Assembly: GCA_016936215.1 (NCBI GenBank) | Contig: JAFGPL010000058.1 | Location: 1-58,506 of the forward strand | DNA length: 58,506 bases | Source of the DNA: Bacteroidales bacterium | Lineage (GTDB): Bacteria; Bacteroidota; Bacteroidia; Bacteroidales; UBA10428 | Direction: 5' to 3' | Shown here: positions 43,403 through 52,100 of the stretch, in pieces | Layout: every line of letters begins with the position of its first letter | How positions within the stretch are numbered: the first letter of the stretch is position 1 | Position numbers and translations under genes: made by a program | The notes under the pieces: generated by a model | What the model was told of the DNA's origin: nothing | The model's database searches: none | What the model saw: the letters and a program-made list of their open reading frames with translations, nothing else

Positions 43403-44416
43403 TCATATGATATTGACTTCCGGTTCAAGTTGTATGGCAAAATGATTTTTAACCGCTTTCTGAATTTTGCCTGCCAGTGTTAAGATGTCATTAGCCGATG
43501 CATGGCCATAATTTACAATTACCAATGGTTGTTTTCGGTAAGTGCCGGCATCACCAATTTTTTTGCTTTTCCACTGGCATGTTTCAATAAGCCAGGCTGC
43601 CGATAATTTCACCTTCTCGCTATCTGATTCCCAGTAAGGAACTTTTGGATAGAATTTCTTGATATATTCAAGGGTTTCAAGGCTCACCACAGGGTTTTTG
43701 AAGAAGCTGCCGGCATTTCCCAGCTCTTTTGGGTCGGGTAGTTTTTGTTTCCTGATTTTTACAACCACCTCCCGGATATTTTTAATGTTGGTTTCAGGAT
43801 ATTTATCAAGTTCTTTGCCGATGCTCCCGTAATGAGTTACAAAACGAGGCTCTTTTTCAAGCCTGAAAACCACCATGGTTATAATAGACCTGTTTTTTAA
43901 TGTCTCCTTAAACAGGCTTGTGCGGTAGCCAAACTGACACTCATTTGCATGAAATATTTTTGTTTCTAAAGTTTTGCTGTCTATTGTTTCAACACTGTCT
44001 ATCAAATCTTTAACTTCAACGCCATAAGCACCGATGTTTTGCACAGGGCTTGCTCCAACAGTGCCCGGGATGAACGAGAGGTTTTCGATTCCTCCATAGT
44101 TGTTTTCAACACAGAATTGCACGAAACCGTCCCAGTTTTCGCCTGAACCGACCCTTAAATAAACCTGTTCAGAAGTATCTTTAATTATTTCAATTCCTTT
44201 AATTGAAGGCTTTATAATCAGCCCGTTGAAATCACCATTAAAAAGTATATTGCTTCCTTCACCCAGAATAAGCTTGGGTTGTATGTCTTTAAGATGTGAC
44301 TGCAATAAATCCTTTATTTCATTTTTGCTGCATGGTTCGGCAAAATATTTTGCGTATGCATCCAAACCAAAGGTATTATAACTTTTTAAAGAAATATTTT
44401 CACCTACCTCTTTCAT
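43403..44416 (-). CDS. murB: UDP-N-acetylenolpyruvoylglucosamine reductase
   Basis: This 337-residue flavoenzyme makes UDP-N-acetylmuramate in peptidoglycan synthesis. FAD-binding motifs are ILGEGSNILF (about 53-62) and FIPGTVGASPVQNIGAYG (about 110-127), followed by FGYRTSLFKE, the AGSFFKNP segment with the catalytic Ser, and LEPEV near the C-terminus. The length and layout match the type I (E. coli-like) enzyme. The ATG at 44416 gives the standard N-terminus (SLKSYNTFGLD). It stands alone and is divergent from the glycosyltransferase at 44610. Confidence 0.97.
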   Translation of the reverse strand: MKEVGENISLKSYNTFGLDAYAKYFAEPCSKNEIKDLLQSHLKDIQPKLILGEGSNILFNGDFNGLIIKPSIKGIEIIKDTSEQVYLRVGSGENWDGFVQFCVENNYGGIENLSFIPGTVGASPVQNIGAYGVEVKDLIDSVETIDSKTLETKIFHANECQFGYRTSLFKETLKNRSIITMVVFRLEKEPRFVTHYGSIGKELDKYPETNIKNIREVVVKIRKQKLPDPKELGNAGSFFKNPVVSLETLEYIKKFYPKVPYWESDSEKVKLSAAWLIETCQWKSKKIGDAGTYRKQPLVIVNYGHASANDILTLAGKIQKAVKNHFAIQLEPEVNII

Positions 44417-44436
44417 AAATATGATTTAACGCCAAG

Positions 44437-44444
44437 CAAAGATA
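44437..44444 (-). promoter_or_regulatory. -7 promoter element TATCTTTG of murB
   Basis: On the minus strand TATCTTTG fits TAnnTTTG and lies 20 bases upstream of the murB ATG. A TTG occurs 15 bases further upstream, shorter than the usual spacer. Confidence 0.45.
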
Positions 44445-44609
44445 GCATCACAAAGCATTCAATTTATTTTAATGAAATCTATTTTTCAACATTCTTACGT
44501 ATGCGTTAGATAATAATATCCAAAACGAGTCAAAAAGAATAAATATGGAATCATGGCTGACAGGTTGTGTTTAAAAATATTTACATTAGCCTTTTATTAC
44601 CATTTTGCC

Positions 44610-45716
44610 GTGAAAATTTGTCTGTCAGTTACCAATGATATTGTAACCGACCAACGGGTAAACCGGATTGCAACCTCGCTGCTAAAACTCAGCGCCTCTG
44701 TTACCATTGTTGGAAGGGTAAGAAGGACAAGCCCGGTGCTTCGGCCTTCCGGAATAAATTATAAGAGATTTAGGTTGCTGTTTAACAAAGGGCCTTTGTT
44801 TTACACCTGTTACAACATCCGCTTATTTTTATACCTGCTTTTTCATCGTTTCGATATCCTGGTGGCAAACGACCTTGATACATTACCTGCCAACTATCTT
44901 GTATCCAGGCTTAAAAAGAATAAATTGGTTTACGACAGTCACGAATATTTTACTGAAGTGCCAGAACTGGTTGAGAGAACCAGGGTTAAGAAAATCTGGG
45001 AGCGCATTGAAAGCGTGATTTTGCCACATATTAGGTTTTCTTATACTGTCTGCAGTTCACTTGCGAAAATTTACAATAATTTGTACGGTATTGATATGCA
45101 GGTAATAAGAAATTTGCCGATTGAAAAAAATCAAATTGTTACCCGAAAAGAGCTTCGTAATGGTGAAGAAAGCATCATTCTTTACCAGGGGTCAGTTAAC
45201 AAGGCCCGGGGGTTGGAAATGGTAATCCGGGCTATGAAATATCTTGATGGCGTGAAGCTGGTTATCATTGGTGACGGTGATATCAAAAACGATCTTGAGA
45301 ATATGGTTTCTTCACTGAAATTGACAAATAAAGTGGTCTTCATGGGTCGCATTGTTTCAGAATATTTGCATGCATATACTGTTCAGGCAGATATTGGTAT
45401 CTCACTCGAAGAAAACCTGGGTTTGAATTATTATTATGCTTTGCCAAATAAGTTATTTGATTATATACAGGCAAATGTGCCAGTGTTGGTATCAGATTTT
45501 CCCGAAATGGGGAGCCTTGTTTCCCGTTATAATATTGGAATTGCCACCTGCGAAAGAGACCCGGGGAAAATCGCGGCCCTGATTACGGATATGCTGAGAG
45601 ACGAAAACAGGATCAGGCTCTGGAAACAAAACCTGAAAAAAGCCGCACAGGAACTTACATGGGCTGATGAAGAAGCAAAACTATTGGATTTTTACCACAG
45701 GGTTATTTCGCTGTGA
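44610..45716 (+). CDS. glycosyltransferase family 4-type
   Basis: The GTG at 44610 gives 368 residues starting VKICLSVTNDIVTDQRVNRIA, the typical GT4 beginning in this phylum. An ATG at 44553 adds 19 residues that lack family similarity. Donor-binding motifs are LYQGSVNKARGLEMVIRAMK, LVIIGDGDIKNDLENM, the EENLGLNYYYALPNKLFDYI acceptor/donor region with the conserved Glu, and VLVSDFPEMGSLV. It probably adds a sugar to a surface glycan; the specificity is unknown. Its 3' end overlaps DUF2062 by 14 bases on the other strand. Confidence 0.85.
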   Translation: MKICLSVTNDIVTDQRVNRIATSLLKLSASVTIVGRVRRTSPVLRPSGINYKRFRLLFNKGPLFYTCYNIRLFLYLLFHRFDILVANDLDTLPANYLVSRLKKNKLVYDSHEYFTEVPELVERTRVKKIWERIESVILPHIRFSYTVCSSLAKIYNNLYGIDMQVIRNLPIEKNQIVTRKELRNGEESIILYQGSVNKARGLEMVIRAMKYLDGVKLVIIGDGDIKNDLENMVSSLKLTNKVVFMGRIVSEYLHAYTVQADIGISLEENLGLNYYYALPNKLFDYIQANVPVLVSDFPEMGSLVSRYNIGIATCERDPGKIAALITDMLRDENRIRLWKQNLKKAAQELTWADEEAKLLDFYHRVISL

Positions 45717-46164
45717 CAGGTGCCAGCCTCTTGAAATAGATAAACAATACTCTGTACAATAATACCGACAAAGGGATGGATACGATAAACCATATGACTG
45801 CGGCGGTAAGGTATGCAATCCAGAAATTATGCATTGTACCCCAGAAATCGGTTTTCATCATAAACAATAACTGCTCAACAGATCTGGGCAGAAGGGTATG
45901 GCCAAAAATCATGTTCCCAAGCTTTAAAAAAGGGAAAATAAGTAGTAACTGTAACGGAAAGACTGCATAATGCGCAACCTGCGAAGCCGTAAAGTTTAGT
46001 CTGAAAATCAGGGCTATTAAGGTTATTAAAATAGAGGTAATGCCATAAATGGGCAATATTCCGATGGTGATACCTATTGAAACCGAAAGCGCGAGTTTAT
46101 GAGGGGTAATGCCTTTTCTGAGTGAGTAAATAATTCTTCTGAGAAATTTTTTTCGCAATGCCAT
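45703..46164 (-). CDS. DUF2062 membrane protein
   Basis: This 153-residue protein starts with a basic segment (RKKFLRRIIYSLRKGITPHKLALS) and then shows hydrophobic spans and the DUF2062 pattern (SIGITIGILPIYGITSILITLIA, then NFTASQVAHYAVFPLQL and a final hydrophobic segment). The domain often occurs next to or fused with glycosyltransferases in Bacteroidota, as it does here with the convergent GT4 gene. The function is unknown; a membrane role linked to lipid or glycan handling is usually supposed. A TAAATTTG element at 46235-46242 may be its promoter. Confidence 0.85.
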   Translation of the reverse strand: MALRKKFLRRIIYSLRKGITPHKLALSVSIGITIGILPIYGITSILITLIALIFRLNFTASQVAHYAVFPLQLLLIFPFLKLGNMIFGHTLLPRSVEQLLFMMKTDFWGTMHNFWIAYLTAAVIWFIVSIPLSVLLYRVLFIYFKRLAPVTAK

Positions 46165-46292
46165 TATCTGAATCCTGTCTCCTGTAAGTATAAATTTTTA
46201 ACTGCCGATACGTAATTTTATCAAAAAGGGTTGTCAAATTTACGATAAAATATTGAACCGGAAAGATTTTTCTGCATTTTCTTTGCAGTCTT

Positions 46293-46314
46293 TTCAGCAT
46301 TTTCAAATGCTGAA
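46293..46314. repeat. 10-bp inverted repeat in the DUF2062-Mut7-C gap
   Basis: TTCAGCATTT and AAATGCTGAA pair perfectly around a 2-base loop. On neither strand is there a T run, so it is not a clear terminator. The 310-base gap 46165-46474 also holds a TAAATTTG element at 46235-46242 on the minus strand. I see no gene in it. Confidence 0.5.
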
Positions 46315-46474
46315 GTTATTTCCTAAAATTCTTAAGTTGTTTTGGTTTCTCCTATCAGACTTCGGCTTTACTCGGCGTGTTTATTGTCAATTATTTAAAT
46401 AATAACTTGTGGATTTAAGGTATTTATTATGCAAAAATATTTTGGCCTATCACAATTTAATAATAGTAGTATCC

Positions 46475-47215
46475 TTAAATAATCCTTAATCCTTTTATCC
46501 ATGCTGTAATTTTTTCAAAATGCGAACCTTCCCAGTAAATATGGCCGCAATTTTCACATTTAAAGAACTTTTCAAAGTGCTTTATGGTAAGCGGTTGCAA
46601 TCTGCTTAATATGTTTTCTTTTGCAATTTCGCGAATTGCTCCGTTGCAAAGCGGACAAATAGTGAAAGGCTTTATTCTTCCCCTCAGGTCAAACCGTTCA
46701 AGCACCTCTTCGAGTTGCACAGGTGGTTTCTGATTATTAATAAAATAGCCATGTGTAACAAGTTTGTTGTTCAGCAAACCCTTGTCCCGCGTAAGTATTA
46801 TTCTTTTATCAGTAAGGGATATTTCAATTATCTCATTATCATCGAGGTTATTACGATATAATGAGTCAAAGCCCAGAATCCTGAGATAATGCGCAAGTTT
46901 TCCAAGGTGAACATCTAAAATGAATCGTGTTTCTCTTAAAGGTTCACCTTGCTTTTTCACGGTGTTAAGATCAAAAGATTCGAATACAGGGTAAACAGAG
47001 ATATAATCATCGGGTTTTAGCCGGTAACCAAATTTCTCTACTTTTCCGTTTACCAGGATAAGGTCAATTTTTTCAAGGGGTATGCTCAATTGCACGAGCA
47101 CTTCCTTCAAAGTAATTGTGGTGTTGAAATCAAGGTCAAACGGTTTTTTTCTCTTTCCGTCAGGAAGAAATTCATTGAGTTCCTCGTAAAGGCGAAAGGT
47201 TACCCGAAATGGCAT
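46475..47215 (-). CDS. Mut7-C RNase with N-terminal ubiquitin-like domain and zinc ribbon
   Basis: This 246-residue protein has three parts. Residues 1-80 are a ubiquitin-like beta-grasp (KRKKPFDLDFNTTITLKEVL, and DYISVYPVFESFDL). Residues about 95-180 are the Mut7-C PIN-like nuclease domain (FILDVHLGKLAHYLRILGFD, NNLDDNEIIEIS, RIILTRDKGLL), with conserved Asp residues as metal ligands. A zinc ribbon follows (ICPLCNG...KCENCGHIYWEGSH). It is probably a cytosolic RNase related to the exonuclease domain of Mut-7. Its RNA target is unknown. The ATG at 47215 gives the usual N-terminus. It is divergent from maeB. Confidence 0.9.
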   Translation of the reverse strand: MPFRVTFRLYEELNEFLPDGKRKKPFDLDFNTTITLKEVLVQLSIPLEKIDLILVNGKVEKFGYRLKPDDYISVYPVFESFDLNTVKKQGEPLRETRFILDVHLGKLAHYLRILGFDSLYRNNLDDNEIIEISLTDKRIILTRDKGLLNNKLVTHGYFINNQKPPVQLEEVLERFDLRGRIKPFTICPLCNGAIREIAKENILSRLQPLTIKHFEKFFKCENCGHIYWEGSHFEKITAWIKGLRII

Positions 47216-47232
47216 TTTTCATCTTTTATTTA

Positions 47233-47240
47233 CAAAAATA
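47233..47240 (-). promoter_or_regulatory. -7 promoter element TATTTTTG of the Mut7-C gene
   Basis: On the minus strand TATTTTTG fits TAnnTTTG and lies 17 bases upstream of the Mut7-C ATG at 47215. Confidence 0.35.
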
Positions 47241-47410
47241 AAGCTAAATTCGCTGTTTTCTTTTAATAATTCAGGCACAGGTTAAGGATTTGATTCGCAA
47301 AGGGGTATGCATAACAAATATAAATATAACCTCGATTATTTTAAGGTGATATCCCTAACAGATGACAGGCAAAATCCATGAGTCTTGAAAAAAATTTAAA
47401 CACATATATT

Positions 47411-49696
47411 ATGGCTAAAATAACTAAAGAAGAGGCACTTAGGTATCATGCCTGTGGTAAGCCCGGTAAAATTGAAGTAATCCCGACAAAACCTTACCGT
47501 ACCCAATACGACTTATCGCTGGCCTATACACCTGGTGTGGCAGAACCATGTCTTGAAATTCAAAAGAATCCAGGTGATGCTTATAATTATACAGCCCGGG
47601 GAAACCTTGTTGCCGTGATCTCAAATGGAACGGCCGTCTTAGGACTTGGTGATATCGGTGCCCTTGCCGGAAAACCTGTCATGGAGGGTAAAGGACTACT
47701 TTTCAAGGTATTTGCAGATGTTGATGTTTTTGATATCGAAATAAATGAAAAAGATGTTGAAAAGCTGATTTCTCATATAAAAGCTATTTCTCCGACATTT
47801 GGGGGGATTAACCTGGAAGACATTAAGGCACCAGAGTGTTTCGAAGTTGAAGAACGGTTAAAACGTGAACTTGATATCCCTGTTTTTCATGACGACCAGC
47901 ACGGAACAGCAATTATTTCTGCTGCCGGAATGCTAAATGCACTTGAAATTACAGGCAAAAAGATAGATAAGATTAAAGTTGTTGTGAATGGCGCCGGGGC
48001 TTCGGCAATCTCATGTACGAAATTATACATTGCACTCGGGGTAAAACCCGAAAATGTAATCATGCTTGATACAAAAGGTGTTATAAGCACTAGTCGTACC
48101 GATTTGAACAAATACAAACAACAGTTTGCACGTGACCTGTCAATCACTACATTGAAGGAAGCCATGGTTGGTGCAGACTTCTTCCTGGGACTGTCAACCG
48201 GTGGGGTACTTAAACCAGATATGCTCAGGTCAATGGCTGAGGACCCTGTTGTTTTTGCAATGGCCAATCCTACACCTGAAATATCTTATGAAGAAGCCGT
48301 TGCTGTGCGCGACGACATTATCATGGCTACCGGTCGTTCGGATTACCCCAACCAGATAAATAATGTGCTCGGCTTTCCTTTCATTTTCAGGGGAGCCCTT
48401 GATGTAAGGGCAAAAACCATTAACGAAGAAATGAAGATAGCTGCGGTATATGCGCTTGCAGGTCTCGCCAAAGAAGCAGTGCCCGATACTGTAAATATGG
48501 CCTATAAAACCAAAAATCTTGTTTTTGGCAGGGAATATATCATTCCTAAACCATTAGACCCGCGGTTGATTACCAGGGTTGCACCTGCAGTTGCCAGGGC
48601 AGCCATCGAGTCAGGAGTAGCACAGGCAAACATTACAGACTGGAAAGCATACGAGCTGGAGTTAATGAAACGTATGGGTTTGCATAATAAACTTATTGAT
48701 GAGATTCATACCCGTGCAAAGAGCAACCCCAAGCGTATTTTGTTTGGCGATGCTCAGAATTATAAGGTATTAAAAGCCGTTCAACTGGCTGTAAATGAAG
48801 GCATGACAGAACCTGTGCTTCTTGGTCCGGAGAGTGAAATTAAAAAGACAGCAGCCGAAAACGGGATAGACATAAGCGGCATTTCGATCATAGATTTCAG
48901 AAGCAATAAAGAAGAGGAACGCAGAAAAAAATTTGCGGGTATTCTTTTTGAAAAACGCCAGAGAAAGGGGATGACACTTGAAGAAGCCAGCGAGAAAATG
49001 TTTGATAAAAACTACTTCGGGGTAATGATGGTAGACCAGGAAGAGGTGGATGGTTTTCTTTCGGGATTTTCAAATAAATATGCCGATACCATAAGACCGG
49101 CCCTTCAGATTGTAGGTACCAACAACAGTCTGAACCATATAGCAGGTATGTATATTATCATTACCAAACAGGGGCCCTATTTTTTTGCCGATACCACGGT
49201 AAATATCAAACCCTCCGCCAGGGTGCTTGCCGATACCACAATACTAATTGCCAACGAAGTGCGAAAGTTTAATATTGAACCCAGGATTGCGCTTTTATCT
49301 TATTCCAATTTCGGTTCAATCAGGGACGGGAGCCCGACACGCGTAAGAGAAGCCGTAGAAATACTTCATAAAGAACATCCCGAATTGGTTGTAGATGGTG
49401 AAATGCAGGCAAATTATGCTTTCAATTCAAAATTAAGGAACAAGGTGTTCCCTTTTTCAAGGCTCAAAGATTATGAAGTGAACACGGTAATTTTCCCGAA
49501 CCTCAGTTCGGGTAACATAGCTTATAAAATGATGCAGGAACTGGGTAAAGCAGAAGTAATAGGCCCTGTTCTTGTTGGAATACGTAAACCAGTGCATGTG
49601 TTGCAGATGGAGAGCTCGGTAAGGGAAATTGTTAACATGGCAGCAATTACATCAATTGATGCCCAAACATTTAATAATGAGATAATAAGTCTATAG
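47411..49696 (+). CDS. maeB: malic enzyme, NADP-type with C-terminal phosphotransacetylase-like domain
   Basis: The ATG at 47411 gives 761 residues. The first 430 residues are a bacterial malic enzyme: [31 protein letters not shown] with metal ligands, and the Rossmann motif [12 protein letters not shown]. The rest is a phosphotransacetylase-like domain (for example [18 protein letters not shown] and LGPESEIKK), as in MaeB proteins, where it lacks the acyltransferase role and acts in regulation. The enzyme converts malate and NAD(P) to pyruvate, CO2 and NAD(P)H. A reading that starts at 47378 would add a spurious leader. Confidence 0.95.
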   Translation: MAKITKEEALRYHACGKPGKIEVIPTKPYRTQYDLSLAYTPGVAEPCLEIQKNPGDAYNYTARGNLVAVISNGTAVLGLGDIGALAGKPVMEGKGLLFKVFADVDVFDIEINEKDVEKLISHIKAISPTFGGINLEDIKAPECFEVEERLKRELDIPVFHDDQHGTAIISAAGMLNALEITGKKIDKIKVVVNGAGASAISCTKLYIALGVKPENVIMLDTKGVISTSRTDLNKYKQQFARDLSITTLKEAMVGADFFLGLSTGGVLKPDMLRSMAEDPVVFAMANPTPEISYEEAVAVRDDIIMATGRSDYPNQINNVLGFPFIFRGALDVRAKTINEEMKIAAVYALAGLAKEAVPDTVNMAYKTKNLVFGREYIIPKPLDPRLITRVAPAVARAAIESGVAQANITDWKAYELELMKRMGLHNKLIDEIHTRAKSNPKRILFGDAQNYKVLKAVQLAVNEGMTEPVLLGPESEIKKTAAENGIDISGISIIDFRSNKEEERRKKFAGILFEKRQRKGMTLEEASEKMFDKNYFGVMMVDQEEVDGFLSGFSNKYADTIRPALQIVGTNNSLNHIAGMYIIITKQGPYFFADTTVNIKPSARVLADTTILIANEVRKFNIEPRIALLSYSNFGSIRDGSPTRVREAVEILHKEHPELVVDGEMQANYAFNSKLRNKVFPFSRLKDYEVNTVIFPNLSSGNIAYKMMQELGKAEVIGPVLVGIRKPVHVLQMESSVREIVNMAAITSIDAQTFNNEIISL

Positions 49697-49738
49697 AATA
49701 CAGATAATTAGAGCATAACTGATTTTGAAGCATAACAA

Positions 49739-50200
49739 TTAGTTTGAAATATTTATTTCAAATGTGTTTGGATTGTAGAAAACCCTGTACTGCTTGAGGG
49801 GATTTATTGAAGGGCCGGCATCGGTAGGTGTGCCGTAATACCACAACTGGTATTTGCTTCCGCACTCCGGGCATATAGCGAACATCTGGTTCCCGTCAAG
49901 TTCAACAGCAACACTTTCTTCTACATGATAAGGACAGGTGCGGTCGTATGCATAAAACTCATCCTGGCTGTACCTGAAGAGAATAATTCCGTTGTTGTTG
50001 TATCCGAGACTGCTTACATTTACCATGGTATTGGTCAGAACAAGCGATTGGTTAATGCCAATTGAGTAATGGCTTAGGTTCAGGTTAATGTTTACATAGG
50101 TCTCGGGAACTGCTTCCTCAAGTTCTTTAGCGCAAGATTGTGGTAGAATTGCTGCTAAGAAAATGAAAAAAAAACGTAAATTTGTTTTATTGTTTTTCAT
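49739..50200 (-). CDS. Rieske-like iron-sulfur lipoprotein with altered ligands
   Basis: The ATG at 50200 gives 153 residues with a lipoprotein signal (LAAILPQSC, Cys near residue 23). The second half has the Rieske outline: TCPYHVEESVAV as the first ligand loop and ICPECGSKYQLWYYG as the second. In normal Rieske proteins the second loop is CPCHGS, with a His ligand. Here the residue aligned with that His is Cys (CPECGS), so the pair would be Cys-His plus Cys-Cys if a cluster is bound. It is probably a periplasmic or surface redox or structural domain. It is divergent from the Lys-rich protein at 50229. Confidence 0.7.
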   Translation of the reverse strand: MKNNKTNLRFFFIFLAAILPQSCAKELEEAVPETYVNINLNLSHYSIGINQSLVLTNTMVNVSSLGYNNNGIILFRYSQDEFYAYDRTCPYHVEESVAVELDGNQMFAICPECGSKYQLWYYGTPTDAGPSINPLKQYRVFYNPNTFEINISN

Positions 50201-50228
50201 TTTAAATACTGTTAACATTGCAAAAATA

Positions 50229-50531
50229 GTGAATTTTAAAGCAAAATTCAGAATATTACTGTTACTGGTTTCAATTGTTTCATCAGATTTTGCTTATTCA
50301 CAGACAAGAACGGTAAGGCTGGCAGAAAAGAAAAAACAAAAAATTGAACAACGGCAGAAAAAAGCCTATCAAAAAGCAAGGGTAAAGTCTGCAAAAGACA
50401 AATTCGAGATGCAGACCGAACAAACAAAAAAAAGGATGAAAGAAAGCCATAAAAGGGCAAGACAGAATAATGCTTTAAATAACAAGCCTTTTTGGCATAA
50501 GCTTACAAACAGGAAAAGAAAACCTAAATAA
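50229..50531 (+). CDS. small secreted Lys/Arg/Gln-rich protein, unknown
   Basis: The frame has an ATG at 50163, but that lies inside the lipoprotein gene on the other strand. A GTG at 50229 gives exactly a signal peptide (FRILLLLVSIVSSDFAYSQ) and a 75-residue mature part. The mature part is strongly basic and helix-forming (RLAEKKKQKIEQRQKKAYQK, then EMQTEQTKKRMKESHKRARQ), with a lysine and arginine-rich tail. I do not know a family. A TAAATTTG at 50177-50184 could be the promoter, though it sits inside the divergent gene. It is followed after 7 bases by the gene at 50539, so the two probably form one unit. Confidence 0.55.
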   Translation: MNFKAKFRILLLLVSIVSSDFAYSQTRTVRLAEKKKQKIEQRQKKAYQKARVKSAKDKFEMQTEQTKKRMKESHKRARQNNALNNKPFWHKLTNRKRKPK

Positions 50532-50538
50532 AACAGTA

Positions 50539-51081
50539 ATGGATGACCTTTTTGAAATAATTATCTACCTTGTGATACTGGTTATTGGAGGCATTGCAAG
50601 TGCAGCAAGGAACAAGAACAAAAGAAAAACAATCTCCGGGCCTGTGAGACAGCCAAATGTAATGCCCGATTTTGAAGATACTCCCCAAAAGGAGCATAAC
50701 CCCCTTGAGGAGTTTTTAAAGAGATTTGAGGATGTAAATTCCCCTCAGGAGGAACCAGAAGAGGATTACCAGTTTGAAGTGCCCGATGAACCAGAGATAA
50801 TATCCGAAGAATCTTCTGAAGTATTGGAAGACTACCGTCCGGAGACCACAACCCTTGAAAGTACGGTTTCAAGCCCTGAAGAAGAAGGAGACTCGGGGTT
50901 TTTAAAGAAAGATGACCTGCATAAACAGGCTTATTATACTTACGATAACGCCATAAGTTCGTCAGAGATAACTGATGCCATTGCAGATGAAGACATGAAA
51001 TATGAAAATGTTTATAATATTGCCGAAGATATTAAACTCGGTATTATTTATTCTGAGATTTTGAAAAGAAAACAATTTTAG
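50539..51081 (+). CDS. single-span membrane protein with acidic cytosolic or periplasmic tail, unknown
   Basis: This 180-residue protein starts with an N-terminal span (LFEIIIYLVILVIGGIASAA), then a basic stop-transfer stretch (RNKNKRK). A long acidic and Pro/Glu-rich tail follows (for example EEPEEDYQFEVPDEPEIISE) and a helical end (EDIKLGIIYSEILKRKQF). Base composition resembles its neighbours. No family is recognised. It starts 7 bases after the small basic protein, an odd pairing of one very basic and one very acidic product. Confidence 0.65.
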   Translation: MDDLFEIIIYLVILVIGGIASAARNKNKRKTISGPVRQPNVMPDFEDTPQKEHNPLEEFLKRFEDVNSPQEEPEEDYQFEVPDEPEIISEESSEVLEDYRPETTTLESTVSSPEEEGDSGFLKKDDLHKQAYYTYDNAISSSEITDAIADEDMKYENVYNIAEDIKLGIIYSEILKRKQF

Positions 51082-51163
51082 TTAAATTAGTCGCAAATTT
51101 AAAACAATCCTAAAAAGTATTATCTAAGCATTTAAAGTATTAATTCACTAATTATTAGCTATG

Positions 51164-51200
51164 AAGAGTTCCGCAACAACGGAATTCTTTTAGTTTTGTT
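51164..51200 (+). terminator. terminator-like hairpin with T tract upstream of greA
   Basis: AAGAGTTCCG (51164-51173) pairs with CGGAATTCTT (51180-51189), with one G-T pair and a CAACAA loop. A T-rich run (TTTAGTTTTG, then T10) follows. It either ends the 50229-51081 transcript or acts as an attenuator in the greA leader. Confidence 0.6.
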
Positions 51201-51211
51201 TTTTTTTAAAA

Positions 51212-51216
51212 GGGAG
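51212..51216 (+). promoter_or_regulatory. strong ribosome-binding site before greA
   Basis: GGGAG ends 8 bases before the ATG at 51225. Such a Shine-Dalgarno match is rare in this window, where most genes show none. Confidence 0.6.
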
Positions 51217-51224
51217 ATGAAGTT

Positions 51225-51692
51225 ATGGTAAATTATATTACAGAAGAGGGTTTGCAAAAACTGAAAGAAGAACTTGATAATCTTACAAATATCGAGCGTC
51301 CGGCTATTTCAAAGCTCATTGCCGAAGCGAGGGACAAGGGCGATCTTTCAGAAAATGCAGAGTACGATGCTGCCAAAGAGGCACAAGGTATGCTTGAACT
51401 TAAAATTTCGAAGCTGAAAGAGGAAGTGGCAAATGCCCGGATCATTGATAAATCGAAAATTGACACCTCGGTAATACAGATTATGAACAGGGTGAAAATT
51501 AAGAACAAGAGTAATAATACCACCATGGAATATACCATCGTGTCTGAAAGTGAGGCAGACCTTAAAAAAGGCAAAATTTCTGTTAAAACACCAATAGCAC
51601 AGGGATTACTTGGCAAAAAGGTAGGAGATGTGGTTGATATAAAAGTGCCTTCCGGTGTAATTCCGTTTGAAATTATTGATATTTCTACCTAA
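51225..51692 (+). CDS. greA: transcription elongation factor GreA
   Basis: This 155-residue factor has an N-terminal coiled-coil (residues 5-75) that carries ARDKGDLSENAEYDAAKE, the GreA motif in which the Asp and Glu at the tip stimulate RNA cleavage by polymerase. The C-terminal FKBP-like domain ends with KISVKTPIAQGLLGKKVGD. The length is typical (about 158). It rescues backtracked polymerase. The 5' leader is unusual: a terminator-like hairpin and a strong ribosome site precede it. Confidence 0.97.
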   Translation: MVNYITEEGLQKLKEELDNLTNIERPAISKLIAEARDKGDLSENAEYDAAKEAQGMLELKISKLKEEVANARIIDKSKIDTSVIQIMNRVKIKNKSNNTTMEYTIVSESEADLKKGKISVKTPIAQGLLGKKVGDVVDIKVPSGVIPFEIIDIST

Positions 51693-51702
51693 TTCTTTAA
51701 AT

Positions 51703-52095
51703 ATGGCTTCAATTTTTACCAAAATCGTTAACGGGGAGATACCATGTTACAAAATAGCAGAAGATGAGAATTATCTCGCCTTTCTCGACATAAACCCTCT
51801 CGAAAAAGGACATACATTGGTTATTCCCAAAAAGGAAACCGATTATATCTTTGAAATTGAAGATGACGCTTTTGCAGGCTTACACATCTTTTCAAAGAAA
51901 GTGGCCAAAGCTCTTCATAAGGCCGTGCCGTGCAAGAGAATTGCTATGGCGGTGCTTGGTCTTGAGGTGCCTCATGCACATATTCATCTTATTCCGATGA
52001 ACGACCTGGGTGCAACCAATTTTATGAAACCCAAATTAAAGCTTCCTGCTGCCGAAATGGAAGAGATTGCGGAAAAGATAAGAAAGGCTTTGTAG
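51703..52095 (+). CDS. HIT-family nucleotide-binding hydrolase
   Basis: The ATG at 51703 (10 bases after greA's stop) gives 130 residues. The His triad is in EVPHAHIHLIPM, and the start IFTKIVNGEIPCYKI together with FLDINPLEKGHTLVIPK is typical of Hint/PKCI-type HIT proteins. They hydrolyse nucleotide adducts such as aminoacyl or lysyl-AMP. It is probably co-transcribed with greA. The frame extends upstream to 51667, but that reading overlaps greA and lacks similarity. Confidence 0.95.
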   Translation: MASIFTKIVNGEIPCYKIAEDENYLAFLDINPLEKGHTLVIPKKETDYIFEIEDDAFAGLHIFSKKVAKALHKAVPCKRIAMAVLGLEVPHAHIHLIPMNDLGATNFMKPKLKLPAAEMEEIAEKIRKAL

Positions 52096-52100
52096 TTTTT

